Of a stretch of 9,533 nucleotides of DNA, positions 1 through 7,064 are shown in pieces; the stretch's first letter is position 1; each line of letters opens with the position of its first letter. The DNA comes from Acetobacteraceae bacterium. GTDB lineage: Bacteria > Pseudomonadota > Alphaproteobacteria > Acetobacterales > Acetobacteraceae. A program made the translations under genes and the position numbers. The stretch covers positions 1 to 9,533 of the forward strand of contig CANFIE010000123.1 of the NCBI GenBank assembly GCA_947446625.1, read 5' to 3'. Under the pieces are notes generated by a model, which worked only from the letters and a program-made list of their open reading frames with translations, did no database searches and was not told the origin of the DNA.

Positions 1-536
1 ACCCGGCGCTGCGCTTCAGCGTGGCCGCGGTGGGCTTCTACGGCATGTCCACTTTCGAAGGCCCGGTCATGAGCATCAAGGCGGTCAACGCCCTGAGCCA
101 CTACACCGACTGGACCATCGGCCACGTCCACAGCGGCGCCCTGGGCTGGGTTGGCTTCATCACCTTCGGCGCGCTGTACTACCTGTTCCCCAAGCTGTGG
201 CGGAAGACGGCGCTGTACAGCACCAAGATGGTCGCTTGGCACTTCTGGCTCGCGACGCTTGGCATCGTGCTCTACATCACCGCCATGTGGGTCAGCGGCA
301 TCATGCAGGGCCTGATGTGGCGTGCGTATGACGAACTGGGCTTCCTGCAATACAGCTTCGTCGAAACGGTGGCCGCGATGCACCCCTACTATGTCATCCG
401 CGTGCTGGCCGGCCTGCTTTACCTCAGCGGTGCGCTGCTGATGGCATACAACCTCTGGATGACGGTGCGGTCCAAGCAACTGGCTGACACAAACGACGTG
501 ACGGCCAGCATGCTGCCCGCCCCGGCGGCCGGCTGA
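1..536 (+). CDS. ccoN: cbb3-type cytochrome c oxidase subunit I CcoN, C-terminal part (5' end outside window)
   Basis: This is the catalytic haem-copper subunit of cbb3 oxidase, an inner-membrane protein that reduces O2 to water with electrons from CcoO and CcoP. Only the last 177 residues are present, reading in frame from position 3. The conserved FEGP stretch (residues 18-21 of the fragment) is followed by ALSHYTDWTIGHVHSGALGW. The two histidines of its H-V-H motif (fragment residues 41 and 43, codons 123-125 and 129-131) are the family's ligands to haem b3 and low-spin haem b. Three further hydrophobic helices follow, around fragment residues 44-63, 76-102 and 123-150. The CuB histidines and the cross-linked tyrosine would lie upstream of the window. 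The C-terminal tail is short and polar. The stop codon overlaps the ccoO ribosome binding site, so the two genes are surely co-transcribed. Identification is secure. Confidence 0.97.
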   Translation, partial: PALRFSVAAVGFYGMSTFEGPVMSIKAVNALSHYTDWTIGHVHSGALGWVGFITFGALYYLFPKLWRKTALYSTKMVAWHFWLATLGIVLYITAMWVSGIMQGLMWRAYDELGFLQYSFVETVAAMHPYYVIRVLAGLLYLSGALLMAYNLWMTVRSKQLADTNDVTASMLPAPAAG

Positions 537-549
537 GGAGGGCCGCATC

Positions 550-1272
550 ATGTTCAAGCACTCTACAATCGAGAAGAACCTGATCCTGATGGGGGTTCTC
601 ATCCTCATCACGGTCTCCATCGGTGGCCTGGCGCAGATCGTGCCGCTCTTCGTGGTGGAAACCACCATTGAGCGCGTGCAGGGCGTGCGCCCCTACACCC
701 CGCTGGAACTGGCGGGCCGCAACATTTACGTGCGGGAAGGCTGCTACAACTGCCACAGCCAGCAGGTTCGCCCCTTCCGGGACGAACTGGAACGCTACGG
801 TCACTACAGCCTGGCCGCCGAGAGCATGTACGACCACCCCTTCCAGTGGGGCAGCAAGCGCACCGGGCCGGACGTAGCCCGCGTGGGTGGCCGCTACTCG
901 GATGACTGGCACGCCCAGCACCTCCGCAGTCCGCGCGCCGTGGTGCCGGAAAGCATCATGCCGGCCTACAGCTTCCTCGACCGGCCGCTGGCCTACGCCG
1001 ATATCAGCTCCCACCTCCGGGCGCTGCGCACCACCGGCGTACCCTACACGGATGAGATGATCGCCAATGCCCGCGCCGACCTTGAGGCGCAGGCCAACCC
1101 CGAGGCCGATGCTACCGCCTTCGCGGCACGCTACGCCAACGCCCGGCAAGGCGCCTTTGACGGCAATGCCGCGGTGGTGACGGAAATGGATGCGCTGGTT
1201 GCCTACCTGCAAATGCTGGGCACGCTGGTCCGCTTCCGCGACGTCACCCCCGAACAACTGCGCCAGCAGTAG
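550..1272 (+). CDS. ccoO: cbb3-type cytochrome c oxidase subunit II CcoO (monohaem cytochrome c)
   Basis: CcoO is the membrane-anchored monohaem cytochrome c that passes electrons from CcoP to the CcoN active site. The product has 240 residues, a normal length. A single N-terminal anchor helix (about residues 10-36) is followed by a periplasmic domain. The haem c motif CYNCH is at residues 65-69, followed by the family signature SQQVRPFRDE. M137 in the PESIMPAYSF stretch is the likely distal haem ligand. The stretches GPDVARVGGRYSDDWH and MDALVAYLQMLGT are also typical of the family. The ATG at 550 follows an AGGAGGG at 536-542 with good spacing, so the start is well supported. It lies 13 nt after ccoN and 9 nt before ccoQ. 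No irregularities are seen. Confidence 0.98.
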   Translation: MFKHSTIEKNLILMGVLILITVSIGGLAQIVPLFVVETTIERVQGVRPYTPLELAGRNIYVREGCYNCHSQQVRPFRDELERYGHYSLAAESMYDHPFQWGSKRTGPDVARVGGRYSDDWHAQHLRSPRAVVPESIMPAYSFLDRPLAYADISSHLRALRTTGVPYTDEMIANARADLEAQANPEADATAFAARYANARQGAFDGNAAVVTEMDALVAYLQMLGTLVRFRDVTPEQLRQQ

Positions 1273-1281
1273 GAGGCGAGC

Positions 1282-1464
1282 ATGGACCTGGTGCAACTCA
1301 ACCGCATCCTCGCCACCCTGTGGGAGGTATGGTTCGTCCTCCTCTTCATCGGCATCGTCGTCGCCATCATGCGGCCCAGCAAACGTTCGTTCTATGCGGA
1401 GCAGGGGATGATCCCGCTTCGCGACGACGACGAAGCGCTCAATCCGCGCAACAGGAGCATCTGA
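1282..1464 (+). CDS. ccoQ: cbb3-type cytochrome c oxidase small subunit CcoQ
   Basis: This is a 60-residue single-span membrane protein in the canonical ccoQ position between ccoO and ccoP. One hydrophobic helix (about residues 13-31) is followed by RPSKRSFYAEQGMIPL, close to the usual CcoQ/FixQ pattern of a basic residue pair and an aromatic residue after the helix. The tail is acidic (DDDEAL). In characterised oxidases CcoQ stabilises the association of CcoP with the CcoNO core and is not catalytic. An AGGAGG at 1271-1276, overlapping the ccoO stop codon, sits 5 nt before the ATG. Short subunits like this are easily missed by gene callers, but position, length and motif agree. Confidence 0.95.
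   Translation: MDLVQLNRILATLWEVWFVLLFIGIVVAIMRPSKRSFYAEQGMIPLRDDDEALNPRNRSI
1453..1457 (+). promoter_or_regulatory. ribosome binding site that fixes the ccoP start
   Basis: An AGGAG lies 9 nt before the ATG at 1467. The ccoP reading frame stays open upstream to 1320, inside ccoQ, but the ATG at 1467 is preceded by this site and begins the conserved CcoP N-terminus. The upstream extension is therefore not used. Confidence 0.7.
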
Positions 1465-1466
1465 AG

Positions 1467-2330
1467 ATGGCTCAGGTCGAAAAGGACAGCCTGACCGGCA
1501 CCGACACCACGGGCCATGAGTGGGACGGGCTGAAGGAGCTGAACACGCCGCTGCCGAAATGGTGGCTGTATGTGTTCTTCGCCTGCATCGCGTTTTCCGC
1601 GGTCTGGGTCGTGCTCTACCCTGCCATTCCGTTGCAGGGCGCCACCGGCACAACGGGCTGGACCGCCCGTGGCGCCATCGGTGGCATCGTGGAGGCCGAG
1701 CGTGCCCGGCAGGAGCCGATGCTGGCCCGGCTGCGCAGCGCCACCCCGGCGGCCATCGCGGCCAACCCGGAATTGCGCGCCTTCGCCCTGGCCGGTGGCC
1801 GTGGCGCCTTCGCCATCAACTGCGCCGGTTGCCACGGCGCGGGCGGGCAGGGGGCCCAGGGCGGCTTCCCCAGCCTGGCCGATGACGAATGGATCTGGGG
1901 CGGCAGCATGGAGGCCATCCAGGCCACCATTCAGCACGGCATCCGCAACGCCGAGGACGATGCCGCGCGCACCAGCATGATGCCGCGCTTCGCCGACGGC
2001 GTGCTGACCCCGGTGCAGATCAACGACGTGGCCGAGCATGTGCTCTCGCTGGCCAATCGCTCGACCGACGCTGCCGCAGCCGGCCGCGGCGCCACCGTGT
2101 TTGCCGAGAACTGCGCCGCCTGCCATGGCGAGCAGGGCCGCGGCAACCGCGACCTTGGCGCCCCGAACCTGACCGACCAGATCTGGCTCTATGGCAGCGA
2201 CAAAGCCAGCCTAGTCCGCAACATTGGCTATCCCCGCGCTGGCGTCATGCCCGCCTGGGCTGGCCGGCTGGACCCCGCCACCGTCAACATGCTCACCGTT
2301 TATGTGCATGCCCTGGGTGGTGGTGAGTAA
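1467..2330 (+). CDS. ccoP: cbb3-type cytochrome c oxidase subunit III CcoP (dihaem cytochrome c)
   Basis: CcoP is the dihaem cytochrome c subunit, thought to take electrons from soluble or membrane cytochrome c and hand them to CcoO. The product has 287 residues, typical of the single-anchor alphaproteobacterial form. The conserved N-terminus (GHEWDGLKELNTPLPKWW, residues 16-33) leads into one membrane helix (about 33-51). Two cytochrome c domains follow, with haem motifs CAGCH at 119-123 and CAACH at 216-220. The likely distal methionines are in MMPRF (171-175) and VMPAW (260-264, M261). Both domains are intact. The gene begins 2 nt after the ccoQ stop and ends about 6 nt before the ccoG start. 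Confidence 0.98.
   Translation: MAQVEKDSLTGTDTTGHEWDGLKELNTPLPKWWLYVFFACIAFSAVWVVLYPAIPLQGATGTTGWTARGAIGGIVEAERARQEPMLARLRSATPAAIAANPELRAFALAGGRGAFAINCAGCHGAGGQGAQGGFPSLADDEWIWGGSMEAIQATIQHGIRNAEDDAARTSMMPRFADGVLTPVQINDVAEHVLSLANRSTDAAAAGRGATVFAENCAACHGEQGRGNRDLGAPNLTDQIWLYGSDKASLVRNIGYPRAGVMPAWAGRLDPATVNMLTVYVHALGGGE
2322..2327 (+). promoter_or_regulatory. ribosome binding site choosing the ccoG start
   Basis: A GGTGAG inside the last codons of ccoP lies 9 nt before the ATG at 2337, a good spacing. The alternative in-frame GTG at 2331 would be only 3 nt away, too close. This favours the ATG, which shortens the protein by two residues. Confidence 0.5.
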
Positions 2331-2336
2331 GTGAGC

Positions 2337-3833
2337 ATGCTCGAGATCAAGGCCAAGGTGCAGCCTGCGGTCGCCACCACGGCGGCCGCCCCCTCGCTCT
2401 ACGCTGAACACCGCAAGGTTTACCCCAAGGCGGTGCAGGGCACGGTGCGGCGGGTGAAGTGGCTCATCCTGGCCTTGTGTCTTGGGCTCTACTACGTGGT
2501 GCCGTGGCTGCGGTTCGACCGTGGCCCCGGTGCGCCCGACCAGGCGGTGCTGGTGGACATGCACAACGCCCGGCTCTACTTCTTCTGGATCGAGATCTGG
2601 CCGCAGGAGGTTTACTACCTCACCGGCCTGCTCATCCTGGGGGCCATTGGCCTGTTCATGGCCACCTCGTTGTTCGGCCGCGTCTGGTGCGGCTTCACCT
2701 GCCCGCAGACGGTATGGACCGACCTGTTCATGCAGGTGGAACGCTGGGTGCAGGGCGACCGCAACGCCCGCATCAAGCTGGATGCCCAGCCCTGGGGCTT
2801 CGGCAAGCTGGTGAAGAAGGCCATCACCCACGCGCTCTGGCTGCTCATCGCGGCAGCCACCGGCGGCGCCTGGATCATGTACTTCGCCGACGCGCCCACC
2901 ATTACCCGGCAAATGCTGGAAGGCACTGCCGGCAATCAGGTCTATTTCTTCTTCGCCCTGTTCACCGCCACCACCTATGTGTTGGCCGGCTGGGCGCGGG
3001 AACAGGTCTGCACCTACATGTGCCCTTGGCCGCGCTTCCAGGCCGCCATGCTGGACGAGAACAGCCTGGTGGTTACCTACCGGGAATGGCGTGGCGAGCC
3101 CCGTGGCAAGGCCAGGGCCCAAGGCATTGGTGACTGCGTTGACTGCGCCGCCTGCGTGAATGTCTGCCCCACGGGCATCGATATCCGCGACGGCATTCAA
3201 ATGGAATGCATCGGCTGCGGCCTCTGCATCGATGCCTGCGATGACATCATGCAGCGGCTGGACCGCCCGCGCGGTCTGGTCGGCTTCGAGACCTGGACCA
3301 ACCTGGCCGCCAGCACCGCCGCCGCCGCACCCTGTGCGCCGGGGCCGGAACGCCAGCGCGCCGGCATGGCCGCTCGCCGCGTACCGCGCTTCATCCGCGC
3401 CCGCACGCTGGTCTATCTCGCGGTGCTCACCACCGTGGCCGGCGTCATGCTCGGCAGCTACCTCATGCGCACCACGCTCACGCTTGCCGTCATCCGCGAA
3501 CGCGCCCCGCTTTTCGTCCGCCTGTCGGACGGCGCCGTGCGCAACGCCTATGTGCTGAAGCTCGCCAACAAGCTGCGCGACGAAACGCAGTACGCCTTGG
3601 TGTTGGAAGGCCCGCGCGGCCTTACCATCACGGTGCAGGACGCACCGCTCGATGCCCAGGGCCATCCGCTCATCGGCTCCCGCGCCGATGGCATCACGCA
3701 ATGGCGCGCTCTCATCACCGCGCCGCCGGGCCTGCACCTGCCCGAATCCGTTGGCGTGCATTTCCGCCTGCTGAATGCCGAGGGCCACGAGGCCACTTCC
3801 ACCGGCAGCGTTTTCCTGGGACCAAAGCCATGA
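2337..3833 (+). CDS. ccoG: cytochrome c oxidase accessory protein CcoG (FixG/RdxA-type membrane polyferredoxin)
   Basis: CcoG is a membrane iron-sulfur protein needed for cbb3 oxidase biogenesis. In studied bacteria it acts as a Cu(II) reductase preparing Cu(I) for delivery to CcoN. The product has 498 residues from the ATG (500 from a GTG at 2331). About four membrane helices occur before residue 222. The first pair of conserved cysteines is C118/C122 in VWCGFTCPQTVWTDLF, and the second is C225/C229 in QVCTYMCPWPRFQ. Two 4Fe-4S motifs follow: C267-x2-C270-x2-C273-x3-C277 and C291-x2-C294-x2-C297-x3-C301. A fifth helix lies at about 358-377, then a periplasmic Ig-like FixG C-terminal domain (about 390-495). 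The linker at about 323-350 is unusually alanine-rich and has an extra cysteine (C333). The gene ends in a 4-nt ATGA overlap with ccoH. Confidence 0.96.
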   Translation: MLEIKAKVQPAVATTAAAPSLYAEHRKVYPKAVQGTVRRVKWLILALCLGLYYVVPWLRFDRGPGAPDQAVLVDMHNARLYFFWIEIWPQEVYYLTGLLILGAIGLFMATSLFGRVWCGFTCPQTVWTDLFMQVERWVQGDRNARIKLDAQPWGFGKLVKKAITHALWLLIAAATGGAWIMYFADAPTITRQMLEGTAGNQVYFFFALFTATTYVLAGWAREQVCTYMCPWPRFQAAMLDENSLVVTYREWRGEPRGKARAQGIGDCVDCAACVNVCPTGIDIRDGIQMECIGCGLCIDACDDIMQRLDRPRGLVGFETWTNLAASTAAAAPCAPGPERQRAGMAARRVPRFIRARTLVYLAVLTTVAGVMLGSYLMRTTLTLAVIRERAPLFVRLSDGAVRNAYVLKLANKLRDETQYALVLEGPRGLTITVQDAPLDAQGHPLIGSRADGITQWRALITAPPGLHLPESVGVHFRLLNAEGHEATSTGSVFLGPKP

Positions 3834-4303
3834 GCGCCACCACCGCCCAACCCCGCAACAGCCGCTGGATCCCCTGGACCTTCGTCGGCGGCATGCTGCT
3901 GGTGCTGTTCGTGAACATCGGCATGGTGGTGGCCGCGCTATCCACCTTCACCGGCGTCACCACCGGCCGGGCCTATGACCGTGGCCGCGCCTACAACCAC
4001 ATCCTGGAGGAAGCCGCCCGGCAGGATGCGCTCGGCTGGCAGGCCAGCCTGGCCGTCGCCGCTCCCGGCCTGCGCCTCTCCGCCCAGGACCGCGCCGCCC
4101 AGCCGCTGGCCGCCACGCCGCAGGGCGTGCTGCGCCGCCCCATGGACGGCGCCGAAGCACCGCTGACCTTCCAACCCGCCGGTCCCGGCGCCTGGACCGC
4201 CGCTCTCCCCACCCTGCCGCCAGGCCTCTGGGAAGCCCGGCTGACGCTGAGTGATGCCGCCGGCCAGCACTTCGACATTCGCCAGCGGGTGGTGCTGCCG
4301 TGA
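3830..4303 (+). CDS. ccoH: cbb3 oxidase biogenesis protein CcoH (FixH family)
   Basis: CcoH is a small bitopic membrane protein that associates with the cbb3 oxidase during assembly. The product has 157 residues. One N-terminal membrane helix (about residues 15-39) is followed by the family stretch GRAYDRGRAYNHILEEAARQDALGW (begins residue 46). A periplasmic beta-rich domain then runs to the end, finishing in LTLSDAAGQHFDIRQRVVL. The ATG at 3830 shares bases with the ccoG stop (ATGA). An open frame continues upstream to 3701 but only inside ccoG and without FixH-like sequence, so it was not used. The stop codon overlaps the ccoI GTG start. Position between ccoG and ccoI supports the call strongly. 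Confidence 0.93.
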   Translation: MSATTAQPRNSRWIPWTFVGGMLLVLFVNIGMVVAALSTFTGVTTGRAYDRGRAYNHILEEAARQDALGWQASLAVAAPGLRLSAQDRAAQPLAATPQGVLRRPMDGAEAPLTFQPAGPGAWTAALPTLPPGLWEARLTLSDAAGQHFDIRQRVVLP

Positions 4304-6651
4304 ACGCCATTGCCCGCCCCGTTGCGGCCGCCACGCACTGCGCCCATTGCGCCGCGCCGCTGCCGCCGGAAAGCCAGGCCAGCTATTGCTGCGCCGGCTG
4401 CGCGGGCGCGCATGCCCTGGTCACTGGGCTGGGGCTGGAAGCCTTTTATGCCCGCCGCCAGCAGGCCGACGGCGCCCAGCGCCCTACCGCTGACGCGCCC
4501 GTCATCGACTTCACCCCACTAGCCCGCGCCACACGGGGCGGCGAGCACAGCCTGGAACTCGTCGTCTCCGGCCTGACCTGCGGCGCCTGCGTCTGGCTGG
4601 TGGAACAGGCCCTGGCCGCCGAGCCGGATGTGATGCAGGCCCGCGCCAGCCTCTCGGCCCGTCGCCTGACCGTTGCCTGGCGCGGCCCGGCCGAACGCGG
4701 CAACGCCCTGGTGGCCCTGGTCGGCCGCCTCGGCTTCAGCCTGGCGCCCTGGTCCACCGCCTGCCTGCGCGCCACCGAGGATGCCGAAGGCCGCGAATTG
4801 CTGCGCGCCCTTGGCATCGCCGCCTTTGGCGCCACCAATATCATGATGCTCTCGGTCGCCGTTTGGGTGGGCTGGGACATGGGCGAGGCCACCCGCGCCG
4901 GCATGCACTGGATGGCGGCGCTGATCGGCCTGCCGGTGGTGCTGGTCGCCGGGCTGCCCTTCTACCGTTCCGCCCTGGCGGGTCTGCGCGCCGGGCGCAT
5001 GAACATGGACCTGGCCGTTTCGCTTGGCGTGCTGGCCGCCACGGGCATGAGCCTGAGCGAAACCATCCTCAACGGCCCCTTCACCTATTTTGATAGTGCC
5101 AGCACCCTGCTGGCCCTGCTGCTGGCCGGCCGCGTGGCCGATCGCGCCGCCCGTCGCCGCGCCCGCCAGGCCGTGGCCGAACTCCTGGCCTTGCAGGAAG
5201 GCGCCGTGCTTGTCCTCAGTGCCGATGGCACCAGCGCCCAGGTGCCGGTGGAGCAGGTGCAGGTCGGCGCCCGCATCCAGGTGGCGGCCGGGGAACGCCT
5301 GCTGCTGGATGCCGTGCTGGAAGGCGGCGACGCCCTGCTCGACACATCCGCCACCACCGGCGAAAGCCTGCCCCGTCGCTTCGCCGCCGGTGAGGCGCTG
5401 CCCGCTGGCGCCGTCAACATGGGCGCGCCGTTTGTTTCCCGGGTCACAGCGGCAGCGCAGGATGGGTCCCTGGCCACCATGGCCCGGTTGCTGGAACGCG
5501 CCGAACAAGCAAAAGGCCACTTCGTGGACCTGGCCGACCGCGTGGTGCGCTGGTTCGTGCCCGTGGTGCATGCGGTGGCGCTGGCCACCTTCTTCTGGTG
5601 GTGGCTGGCCGCTGGTATGCCCTGGCACCATGCGCTGGTGCCGGCCGTGGCCACGCTCATCGTCACCTGCCCCTGCGGCTTTGCCATTGCGGTGCCGGCG
5701 GTGCAGGTGGTGGCGGTGGGCGCGCTGTTCCGCCGCGGCGTGCTGGTCAGTTCCGCCACCGCGCTGGAACGCCTGGCCAGCGCCGATGTGGCAGTGCTGG
5801 ACAAGACCGGCACCCTGACCGAAGGCCGCCCACTGCTGCTGCCCGGCCTGTGGAGCAACGCGCAGTTGCGCCGCGCCGCGACCCTGGCCCGCGTCAGCCG
5901 GCACCCGCTGGCTCGCGCCCTGGCCCGCGCCTGCCCCGCCGCCCCGGTGGTGGAAGGCGTGCAGGAACACCCCGGCCAGGGTCTGGCGCTGGGCCGCACT
6001 CGGCTTGGCAGCGCCCGCTTCTGCGGCATTGCCGGTGAGGATCTCGGCTTGACCCTCTGGCTGGCCGAACCCGGCAGCGCCCCCGTGGCCTTCCGCTTCG
6101 CCGACACACTCCGCCCCGACGCCGCCGCCGCCGTGGCCGGCTTGCGCGCCCTGGGGCTGGAGGTGGAACTGCTTTCTGGAGACGCTGCCCCCGCCGTGCG
6201 CGCCATGGCTGAACAGGCCGGTATCACCAATTGGCGCGCGGGCGTCAGCCCTGAGGGCAAGGCCGCCCGTATCCAAGCTCTGCGCGCTGCAGGCCGCCGC
6301 CCGCTGATGGTGGGCGACGGCATCAACGACGCCACCGCCCTGGCCCTGGCCCATGTCTCCGCCGCGCCCGATGACGGCACCGACCTGGCGCAAACCGCCG
6401 CCGACATGGTGCTGCGCGCCGAGCGCCTTTCCGCCCTGCCGCAAGCCATTGCCACGGCCCGGCAATCCCAAGTGTTGGCACGGCAGAATATCGGGCTTTC
6501 CCTGGCCTATAATGCGCTGGCCATTCCGCTGGCCGCTTTTGGCTTCGTCACGCCCTTGCTGGCCGCCGTCATCATGGCCAGCTCTTCCATCATCGTCATT
6601 CTCAACGCCCTGCGTGCAGGGCGGGAGGTTAAGTCAGCATGGACAGCCTGA
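4300..6651 (+). CDS. ccoI: copper-transporting P1B-type ATPase CcoI (FixI), cbb3 oxidase assembly
   Basis: CcoI is an ATP-driven Cu(I) exporter of the FixI/CopA2 type, which supplies copper to cbb3 oxidase rather than giving copper resistance. The product has 783 residues. An N-terminal cysteine-rich metal-binding domain (CAHC at 14-17, CCAGC at 30-34) is followed by an HMA domain with GLTCGACVW (C94, C97). About eight membrane helices follow. Core motifs are all intact: TGES 353-356, the transmembrane metal site CPC 457-459, phosphorylation motif DKTGT 501-505 (D501), HP 535-536, and GDGIND 672-677. The GTG start at 4300 lies in a GTGA overlap with the ccoH stop. There is no strong ribosome binding site, so translation probably depends on coupling to ccoH. 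The 3' end overlaps ccoS by 13 nt. Confidence 0.97.
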   Translation: MNAIARPVAAATHCAHCAAPLPPESQASYCCAGCAGAHALVTGLGLEAFYARRQQADGAQRPTADAPVIDFTPLARATRGGEHSLELVVSGLTCGACVWLVEQALAAEPDVMQARASLSARRLTVAWRGPAERGNALVALVGRLGFSLAPWSTACLRATEDAEGRELLRALGIAAFGATNIMMLSVAVWVGWDMGEATRAGMHWMAALIGLPVVLVAGLPFYRSALAGLRAGRMNMDLAVSLGVLAATGMSLSETILNGPFTYFDSASTLLALLLAGRVADRAARRRARQAVAELLALQEGAVLVLSADGTSAQVPVEQVQVGARIQVAAGERLLLDAVLEGGDALLDTSATTGESLPRRFAAGEALPAGAVNMGAPFVSRVTAAAQDGSLATMARLLERAEQAKGHFVDLADRVVRWFVPVVHAVALATFFWWWLAAGMPWHHALVPAVATLIVTCPCGFAIAVPAVQVVAVGALFRRGVLVSSATALERLASADVAVLDKTGTLTEGRPLLLPGLWSNAQLRRAATLARVSRHPLARALARACPAAPVVEGVQEHPGQGLALGRTRLGSARFCGIAGEDLGLTLWLAEPGSAPVAFRFADTLRPDAAAAVAGLRALGLEVELLSGDAAPAVRAMAEQAGITNWRAGVSPEGKAARIQALRAAGRRPLMVGDGINDATALALAHVSAAPDDGTDLAQTAADMVLRAERLSALPQAIATARQSQVLARQNIGLSLAYNALAIPLAAFGFVTPLLAAVIMASSSIIVILNALRAGREVKSAWTA

Positions 6652-6803
6652 TCCTGTTGATGCCAGTGGCCATGCTCATGGGCCTCATCGCCCTGGTTGG
6701 CTTCCTCTGGGCGCTGCGTTCCGGTCAGTATGAGGACCTGGACGGCGCCGCCAGCCGCATTTTGTTCGACGACCTGCCCAACAAGAAGGACCCCTTGCCA
6801 TGA
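6639..6803 (+). CDS. ccoS: cbb3-type cytochrome oxidase assembly protein CcoS
   Basis: This 54-residue protein is short but clear. One membrane helix (about residues 4-26) is followed by WALRSGQYEDLDGAASRILFDD (begins residue 24), matching the CcoS pattern of a tryptophan, a G-Q-aromatic-acidic-D-L stretch, a conserved arginine and a terminal D-D. In Rhodobacter, CcoS is needed for insertion of the haem b and copper cofactors into CcoN. The ATG at 6639 follows GGGAGG at 6623-6628 with 10-nt spacing and lies inside the end of ccoI, giving a 13-nt overlap. The stop overlaps the next start as ATGA. The canonical ccoGHIS order supports the call. Confidence 0.95.
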   Translation: MDSLILLMPVAMLMGLIALVGFLWALRSGQYEDLDGAASRILFDDLPNKKDPLP

Positions 6804-6979
6804 ACGCGTCCAGCTTCTTCTTCATCGCGCTCTCCGCCATCATTGCCCTGGTGGGCCTGTTCGCCGCCGCGGCGGCCAGCGGCTACCTGCAATTCTTCGG
6901 CTTCGGCCTCATGCTGTTCGGCGTCGCCTTCGCCTTCACCACCGTGAAGCGTCACTACGACGCCGCCCACAGCCACTGA
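6800..6979 (+). CDS. small two-helix membrane protein of unknown function, last gene of the cco block
   Basis: This 59-residue peptide starts at an ATG sharing bases with the ccoS stop (ATGA), with AAGGA at 6786-6790 placed 9 nt upstream. It is almost all hydrophobic. One helix lies at about residues 5-28 and a second at about 30-48, separated by a short SGYLQFF turn. A basic, histidine-rich tail ends in KRHYDAAHSH. The frame uses G/C-ending codons like its neighbours, which supports real coding. I do not assign a family. I recall similarly short alphaproteobacterial membrane proteins with an HYD- or HFD-like end, but this is unverified. Coupling to ccoS suggests a role linked to the oxidase or its assembly; that is inference. 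The opposite strand is also open here, but the overlapping start and ribosome binding site favour the + strand. Confidence 0.8.
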   Translation: MNASSFFFIALSAIIALVGLFAAAAASGYLQFFGFGLMLFGVAFAFTTVKRHYDAAHSH

Positions 6980-7001
6980 GCGCCAAGGTGGGCGGGGCGC
7001 T
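6979..7001 (+). terminator. weak GC hairpin after the cco block, possible terminator
   Basis: AGCGCC at 6979-6984 can pair with GGCGCT at 6996-7001 across an 11-nt loop, directly at the stop codon of the 59-residue peptide. There is no run of T after it, so it is a poor intrinsic terminator. The stronger palindromes downstream may do this work instead. Confidence 0.2.
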
Positions 7002-7002
7002 T

Positions 7003-7050
7003 AGAGCAATATCCGTTCTGCTGGAATCATCAGAACGGATTTCTTGCTCT
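7003..7050. repeat. palindromic element 1 (AGAGCAA...TTGCTCT) between convergent genes
   Basis: Outer arms AGAGCAA (7003-7009) and TTGCTCT (7044-7050) are perfect complements. Inner arms ATCCGTTCTG (7011-7020) and CAGAACGGAT (7031-7040) form a perfect 10-bp stem around a 10-nt loop. Only one base on the left and three on the right separate the two stems. The stretch is clearly richer in A and T than the genes on both sides. It resembles dispersed palindromic repeats with AGAGCA/TGCTCT ends that I recall from alphaproteobacterial genomes; this needs a genome search. It lies downstream of two converging genes and could also act as a terminator or RNA 3'-end protector. Confidence 0.7.
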
Positions 7051-7064
7051 GGTTTCAAATAGTT

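Noticed and set aside
1320..1466. In-frame upstream extension of ccoP
   Set aside because: It overlaps ccoQ, has no CcoP-like sequence, and a better start with a ribosome binding site exists at 1467.
424..1653. 409-codon open frame on the - strand opposite ccoO, ccoQ and ccoP
   Set aside because: It crosses three well-identified genes and reads as low-complexity Arg/Ala/His-rich sequence.
2211..3788. 525-codon open frame on the - strand opposite ccoG
   Set aside because: A shadow of ccoG codon bias. The translation has no recognisable domain and the true frame carries all the Fe-S motifs.
4519..6471. 650-codon open frame on the - strand opposite ccoI
   Set aside because: It is antisense to a gene with every P1B-ATPase motif intact. 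Long antisense frames arise from G/C-ending codons, and its translation is low-complexity Gly/Ala/His/Gln-rich.
6697..7062. 121-codon + strand frame across ccoS, the small peptide and the repeat
   Set aside because: It runs out of frame through two coupled genes and then through the palindrome. Its product shows no helices or motifs.
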